A stretch of DNA of 17,166 bases, taken from Candidatus Wirthbacteria bacterium CG2_30_54_11 (lineage in GTDB: Bacteria; Patescibacteriota; CG2-30-54-11). Shown piece by piece: positions 14,124-17,166 of the stretch. The notes under the pieces were generated by a model that was not told where the DNA came from, did no database searches, and worked only from the letters and a program-made list of their open reading frames with translations. Position 1 is the first letter of the stretch; every line of letters starts with the position of its first letter. The stretch covers positions 1 through 17,166 of the forward strand of contig MNZT01000037.1 in NCBI GenBank assembly GCA_001873755.1, given 5' to 3'. The position numbers and the translations under genes are program-made.

Positions 14124-15179
14124 ATGACCGATATGAAAATGATACCCAACTGGCGCCGCATCAGGAACAACCCGGATGTAAAGAAGCGGCTCGAGCAGCG
14201 CTGCCATCTCGTCAGGTACATCCGGGAATATTTCTGGGAGCAGGACTTCTTCGAGACCGAGACACCAACCCTGGTAGATGTGCCCAGCATGGAGCCATTC
14301 CTAGACCCCTTCAAGACGAGGTTGATCGCGGAGAACGGTTCGTCCTCGGACGCGTACCTCATCACTTCACCTGAGTACGCCATGAAAAAGTTGCTGGTCG
14401 GCGGTATGGAGAATATTTTCCAGGTGACCCGGAGCTATCGCAACAGGGAAACTCTCAGCCGTCAACACAATCCCGAGTTCACTATCCTGGAGTGGTACCG
14501 CGCTCACTCGACCTATGAGCAGATCATGCGGGATACGGAATGGCTTGTCGCTTCTGTTGCACAAAAACTGCTGGGCACCTTGCAGATCTCGTATCAGGGC
14601 GCCCCGATGGACCTGAGCCTGCCCTGGAAGCGGACCTCGTATGCTGAGGCGCTCGAGAAGTATGCGCAGCTGAAGTATGACGATATCGAGTCCCCGGATG
14701 CCTTGAAGGCGGTCATGAGGTCTAGGGGATACCGGTTTGAGGACACTGAAGACTGGGACTCGCTGATCACCCGGCTGTTCGTGCAAGAGGTTGAGCCGAA
14801 ACTAGGCAGAGGCAAACCTGAGATCCTGTTCGACTATCCGGCCTCTCAGGCTTCGCTTTCGACCATATCACCGGCAGATCACCGGTTCGCCCAGCGGTTC
14901 GAAGCGTTCTCCTGCGGGCTGGAACTCTGCAACGCGTTCAACGAGCTGACGGACGCAGAGGAACAGTATCAGCGGCTGAGCGAAGAACATGAGCTCCGGG
15001 TCGCCATGGGCAAGGATGACTTTGCCGTGGATATGTCGTTCATCGAAGCCCTTCGGACGGGTATGCCGCCCTCTGGAGGCAGCGCGCTGGGGGTGGATCG
15101 GCTGGCCATGCTCCTACTGGACAGCCCGGCCATGGGTGATATAGTATGGCTCCCGTGGTACGAGATGTTTCATTTATAG
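14124..15179 (+). CDS. epmA: Elongation factor P--(R)-beta-lysine ligase (EpmA/PoxA/GenX)
   Basis: A 351-residue class II lysyl-tRNA synthetase paralogue that lacks the anticodon-binding domain and is close to the roughly 325 residues of E. coli EpmA. Motif 1 is FETETPTL (43-50). Motif 2 is IFQVTRSYRNRE followed by HNPEFTILEWYRAH (98-128). Further shared pieces are PASQASLSTIS, DHR.AQRFE and ELCNAFNELTDAEEQ, and motif 3 is GGSALGVDRLAML. The Ala in ALGVDRL matches the Ala that marks EpmA against the Gly of true LysRS. EpmA activates beta-lysine with ATP and attaches it to EF-P. The next gene is efp, 12 bp away. The frame extends upstream to 14067, but GGAGG at 14115-14119 supports the ATG at 14124; an ATG at 14133 is a possible alternative. 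The aminomutase EpmB that makes beta-lysine is not in the window. Confidence 0.93.
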   Translation: MTDMKMIPNWRRIRNNPDVKKRLEQRCHLVRYIREYFWEQDFFETETPTLVDVPSMEPFLDPFKTRLIAENGSSSDAYLITSPEYAMKKLLVGGMENIFQVTRSYRNRETLSRQHNPEFTILEWYRAHSTYEQIMRDTEWLVASVAQKLLGTLQISYQGAPMDLSLPWKRTSYAEALEKYAQLKYDDIESPDALKAVMRSRGYRFEDTEDWDSLITRLFVQEVEPKLGRGKPEILFDYPASQASLSTISPADHRFAQRFEAFSCGLELCNAFNELTDAEEQYQRLSEEHELRVAMGKDDFAVDMSFIEALRTGMPPSGGSALGVDRLAMLLLDSPAMGDIVWLPWYEMFHL

Positions 15180-15191
15180 GGACAATACCGT

Positions 15192-15746
15192 ATGGAGATC
15201 AATGACATTCACAAAGGTTCGGTCATCATGATCGACGGCAATGCGTATAAAGTGATCGACAATCAGGCCGTCAAACCGGGCAAAGGCACCGCTTTCAGCC
15301 GTACCAAGCTTCGTGCGCTTATGAGCGATAAAACCATTGAATTGACCTTCAAGGCCGGCGAAAAGATCCAGGAAGCGGAAGTCAACTATTTCGACTGCCA
15401 GTATCTTTACAACGACCCCGAATCCTTCATTTTTATGTTGAAGGACAACTTTGAGCAGTATTCACTTCCGAAGGATGCCATCGGCGAGCGGGCCAAGTTC
15501 TTCAAAGAGAATATGGACTGCAAGATGGTGTTCCTGAACGGCAATCCCGTCGACGTGAACATCCCGCCCAAGATGGATTTCAAGGTAACTGAGGCTGACC
15601 CCGGAGCTAAAGGCAACACCGCCACCGGCGCCACCAAACAGGTCACGATCGAGACTGGTGCGCAGATCACGGTACCCCTGTTCGTTAAGCAGGGTGACAC
15701 CATCCGCGTCAATACGGAGACCGGGGAGTATGACGTCAGGGTGTAG
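15192..15746 (+). CDS. efp: Translation elongation factor P
   Basis: A 184-residue EF-P of normal three-domain length. It binds ribosomes stalled at consecutive prolines and speeds peptide-bond formation. Domain I carries the tip loop KPGKGTAF, with Lys31 at the position beta-lysylated in E. coli (Lys34 there). Domain II covers roughly 65-125, and domain III ends in the family signature VPLFVKQGDTIRVNTETGEY near the C terminus. A lysine flanked by glycines at the tip fits modification by the EpmA-type ligase encoded 12 bp upstream. The ribosome site is modest (AGGGA about 9 bases before the ATG), and the gene is probably co-transcribed with epmA, ending at the terminator at 15777-15804. The Pro-rich linker of the cytochrome b5 protein in this window is the kind of sequence whose translation would need EF-P. 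Confidence 0.97.
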   Translation: MEINDIHKGSVIMIDGNAYKVIDNQAVKPGKGTAFSRTKLRALMSDKTIELTFKAGEKIQEAEVNYFDCQYLYNDPESFIFMLKDNFEQYSLPKDAIGERAKFFKENMDCKMVFLNGNPVDVNIPPKMDFKVTEADPGAKGNTATGATKQVTIETGAQITVPLFVKQGDTIRVNTETGEYDVRV

Positions 15747-15776
15747 CAGTTGTTTTTGAGTTGCCTGATTTTTCGT

Positions 15777-15804
15777 AGAGACGTAGCAATGCTACGTCTC
15801 TTTT
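15777..15804 (+). terminator. Rho-independent terminator after efp
   Basis: An 11-bp perfect stem, AGAGACGTAGC (15777-15787) and GCTACGTCTCT (15791-15801), with loop AAT, is followed by TTTGTTTT. It lies 30 bp after the efp stop. Confidence 0.88.
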
Positions 15805-16002
15805 GTTTTCGATACGGGGATTTATAGCAAGTTTAGCGAGTTTATCTTTTTTTGATAAATTCACTCAGTTGAAGCATGTAGTTGTAGCAAGTTATTTGTA
15901 GTTATTGCGAAATTACGCTATAAGTTGGATTGTTTCTGTGTCCATTTGTTCGACGAGTTTATGCGGCTGGCTATACCAAGTGATGACTGGAAGGCCTGAT
16001 AC
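15805..16002. other. AT-rich regulatory gap before the restriction-modification gene
   Basis: It contains a weak hairpin with a T-rich loop (GTTTATC/GATAAAT around 15839-15860), two direct copies of TAGCAAGTT (near 15826 and 15885) that could be a protein-binding site, and the promoter candidate at 15896-15924. It is clearly more AT-rich than the surrounding genes. Confidence 0.45.
15896..15924 (+). promoter_or_regulatory. Promoter candidate for the restriction-modification gene
   Basis: TTGTAG and TATAAG are 17 bp apart. The -10 matches five of six consensus bases and the -35 only three. It lies in an AT-rich stretch about 78 bp before the ATG at 16003. Confidence 0.5.
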
Positions 16003-17166
16003 ATGAAAAATGAGCTTTTGCCGGTTCTTCGATTTGTGCAGACCTGCCAGAAGCAGTCTGCCGGTAGTACCGAACCGACTTTTTATCCTGCTTTGCAGGC
16101 TCTGTTGGAGACGCTCGCCGGTAAAGGCAGTCATCTGAAGGGTCTCCAGATTCAAGTCAATCCTCGAAAGACCGAGGGCGGGATGCCGGATCTCCTCCTG
16201 AAGATCGGAGCAGATCAGCTCATCGGGGTGGTAGAGGTCAAGCATCCGGCCAAAGTATCCAATGATACTTTTTTCGATCTCTGTGTGGGTGAGCAGGTCA
16301 AGCGCTACCGGGATGCTTTTGGAACGGTTCTCGTCACCAATCTCACGCGGTGGATACTTCTGACTCCGGAAATGGGCAGTACCAAAAAAGATTTGAAAAC
16401 CGCGCCAGCCTGCATTTTGCTCGATTCACTGGAGGATGAGGTCGACGAATCAGCCGCAGCCGGTCTGGTGACGCTCCTCGACCAATTCCTCGATAGTCTG
16501 CCGCAGGCCGAAAGCCGGCCAAAACCGTTAGCCCAAAAAATGGCTCGTCGGGCTCAGATACTCTATCAGGAAGTGCTTTCTGAACTTCAGGCAGAATCTG
16601 CCGGGCAGGATGGCGAGATGCTGACTATGCTGCGCAATGCCAGCAACGCCCTGAGATCAGATTTCTCCTATGTGGGGAACGTTCCCCCGATGGAGGTCAT
16701 GGAATCATTTGCCGATACCGTGGCACAGGCAGTGACGTACGGCTTGTTCTATGCGCGGCTCGATGCCCGCAACCGGGATGACTTCTCGCTTGGCAATGCG
16801 CTTTCGCATTTCCCGCAGAGCGTACCGGTACTCTATGAGCTGATCTCCCTGGCCACCAAGCCTGCATACTCAGGTTCACCTTTTGCGGATGCAGTGCGGA
16901 GTATTGTAGCGCTTCTTGCCCTTTGTGATCCCGAGCAGGTGCAGGCAAACCTGCTGAAGGAGAAGAAGCATGACCCGGTCGTCTACCTGTACGAGGATTT
17001 TCTCCACGCCTACAATCCCCAGGTGCAGGATGTCCGGGGAGTGTATTACACGCCGCCGGAGATCGTACGCTATATGGTCAAGGTAACCGGCGAGATCCTG
17101 ACAAAACACTTTGGCATCGCGACCTTGAATGACGAACGGGTCGCGATACTCGACCCGGCATCCGGA
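16003..17166 (+). CDS. Restriction nuclease-methyltransferase fusion (type IIG/ISP-like), N-terminal part
   Basis: The frame runs 388 codons from the ATG and is still open at the right edge. A TGA at 15997-15999 in the same frame and GGAAGG 8 bases upstream fix this start. The N-terminal domain has TE (24-25), MPDLLL (61-66) and VVEVKH (76-81), giving Asp63 and Glu78-x-Lys80 of a PD-(D/E)XK nuclease. A helical linker follows, then YEDFLHAYNP (330-339), RGVYYTPPEIVRYMV (345-359) and finally DPASG at 384-388, the S-adenosylmethionine motif I of N6-adenine methyltransferases, cut off by the edge. Single-chain enzymes of this layout cut and methylate DNA. The catalytic NPPY-type motif and the target-recognition domain would lie beyond the window. 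Recognition sequence and exact type are unknown. No separate immunity or specificity gene is seen. Confidence 0.85.
   Translation, partial: MKNELLPVLRFVQTCQKQSAGSTEPTFYPALQALLETLAGKGSHLKGLQIQVNPRKTEGGMPDLLLKIGADQLIGVVEVKHPAKVSNDTFFDLCVGEQVKRYRDAFGTVLVTNLTRWILLTPEMGSTKKDLKTAPACILLDSLEDEVDESAAAGLVTLLDQFLDSLPQAESRPKPLAQKMARRAQILYQEVLSELQAESAGQDGEMLTMLRNASNALRSDFSYVGNVPPMEVMESFADTVAQAVTYGLFYARLDARNRDDFSLGNALSHFPQSVPVLYELISLATKPAYSGSPFADAVRSIVALLALCDPEQVQANLLKEKKHDPVVYLYEDFLHAYNPQVQDVRGVYYTPPEIVRYMVKVTGEILTKHFGIATLNDERVAILDPASG

Noticed and set aside
13862..14383. A 173-codon minus-strand open frame
   Set aside because: It runs through the repeat element and its 14-bp array and then antisense through the start of epmA. 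The repeated peptide in it is a by-product of the array.
15913..16245. A 110-codon minus-strand open frame before and within the restriction gene
   Set aside because: It overlaps the promoter region and is antisense to the clear nuclease domain frame. No recognisable domain.
1..17166. tRNA or rRNA genes
   Set aside because: No GGTTCRA-type T-loop with a matching acceptor stem and no conserved rRNA stretch was seen in the intergenic gaps on reading by eye; a covariance-model scan would be needed to be certain.

Overview
This is about 17 kb of moderately GC-rich bacterial DNA, densely coded with short gaps and using the standard code. No rRNA, tRNA or taxonomic marker is visible. The gene mix suggests a small-genome bacterium, possibly of the candidate phyla radiation (Patescibacteria), but this is a weak inference. 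It includes cytochrome b5 modules beside a ferric-reductase-like flavocytochrome, a plastid-type CbbY phosphatase, several TTG/GTG starts, and GTCAT-bounded palindromic repeats.

Region 1 (1-4641, + strand) reads as one operon: the acidic tail of a cut-off protein, a membrane-anchored MAPR-type cytochrome b5-like protein, a six-helix ferric-reductase/NOX-like flavocytochrome, an exported cytochrome b5 protein on a Pro/Thr linker, then an OmpR-type response regulator and its sensor kinase. All gaps are 0-34 bp or overlaps. The reading is a transmembrane electron-export or heme redox chain made and sensed together. This is the most novel-looking system in the window.

Region 2 (4642-4895) is a convergent junction full of hairpins: a 50-bp palindrome, a 108-bp imperfect palindrome and a bidirectional terminator.

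Region 3 (4896-8396, - strand) is a four-gene carbon/amino-acid operon behind a good sigma70-like promoter: class II fructose-bisphosphate aldolase, HisB-N-like phosphatase, HisC-like aminotransferase and CbbY-type phosphatase.

Region 4 (8462-13818, - strand) holds two tandem EamA/DMT exporters, a repeat element, a membrane protein with an HExxH motif, and a P2-type cation ATPase with unusual transport-site residues.

Region 5 (13778-14123) is non-coding and carries a repeat element with a 14-bp tandem array.

Region 6 (14124-15804, + strand) is epmA plus efp, the EF-P beta-lysylation pair, closed by a terminator.

Region 7 (16003 to the right edge, + strand) is the N-terminal part of a combined restriction nuclease-methyltransferase with a PD-ExK nuclease domain.
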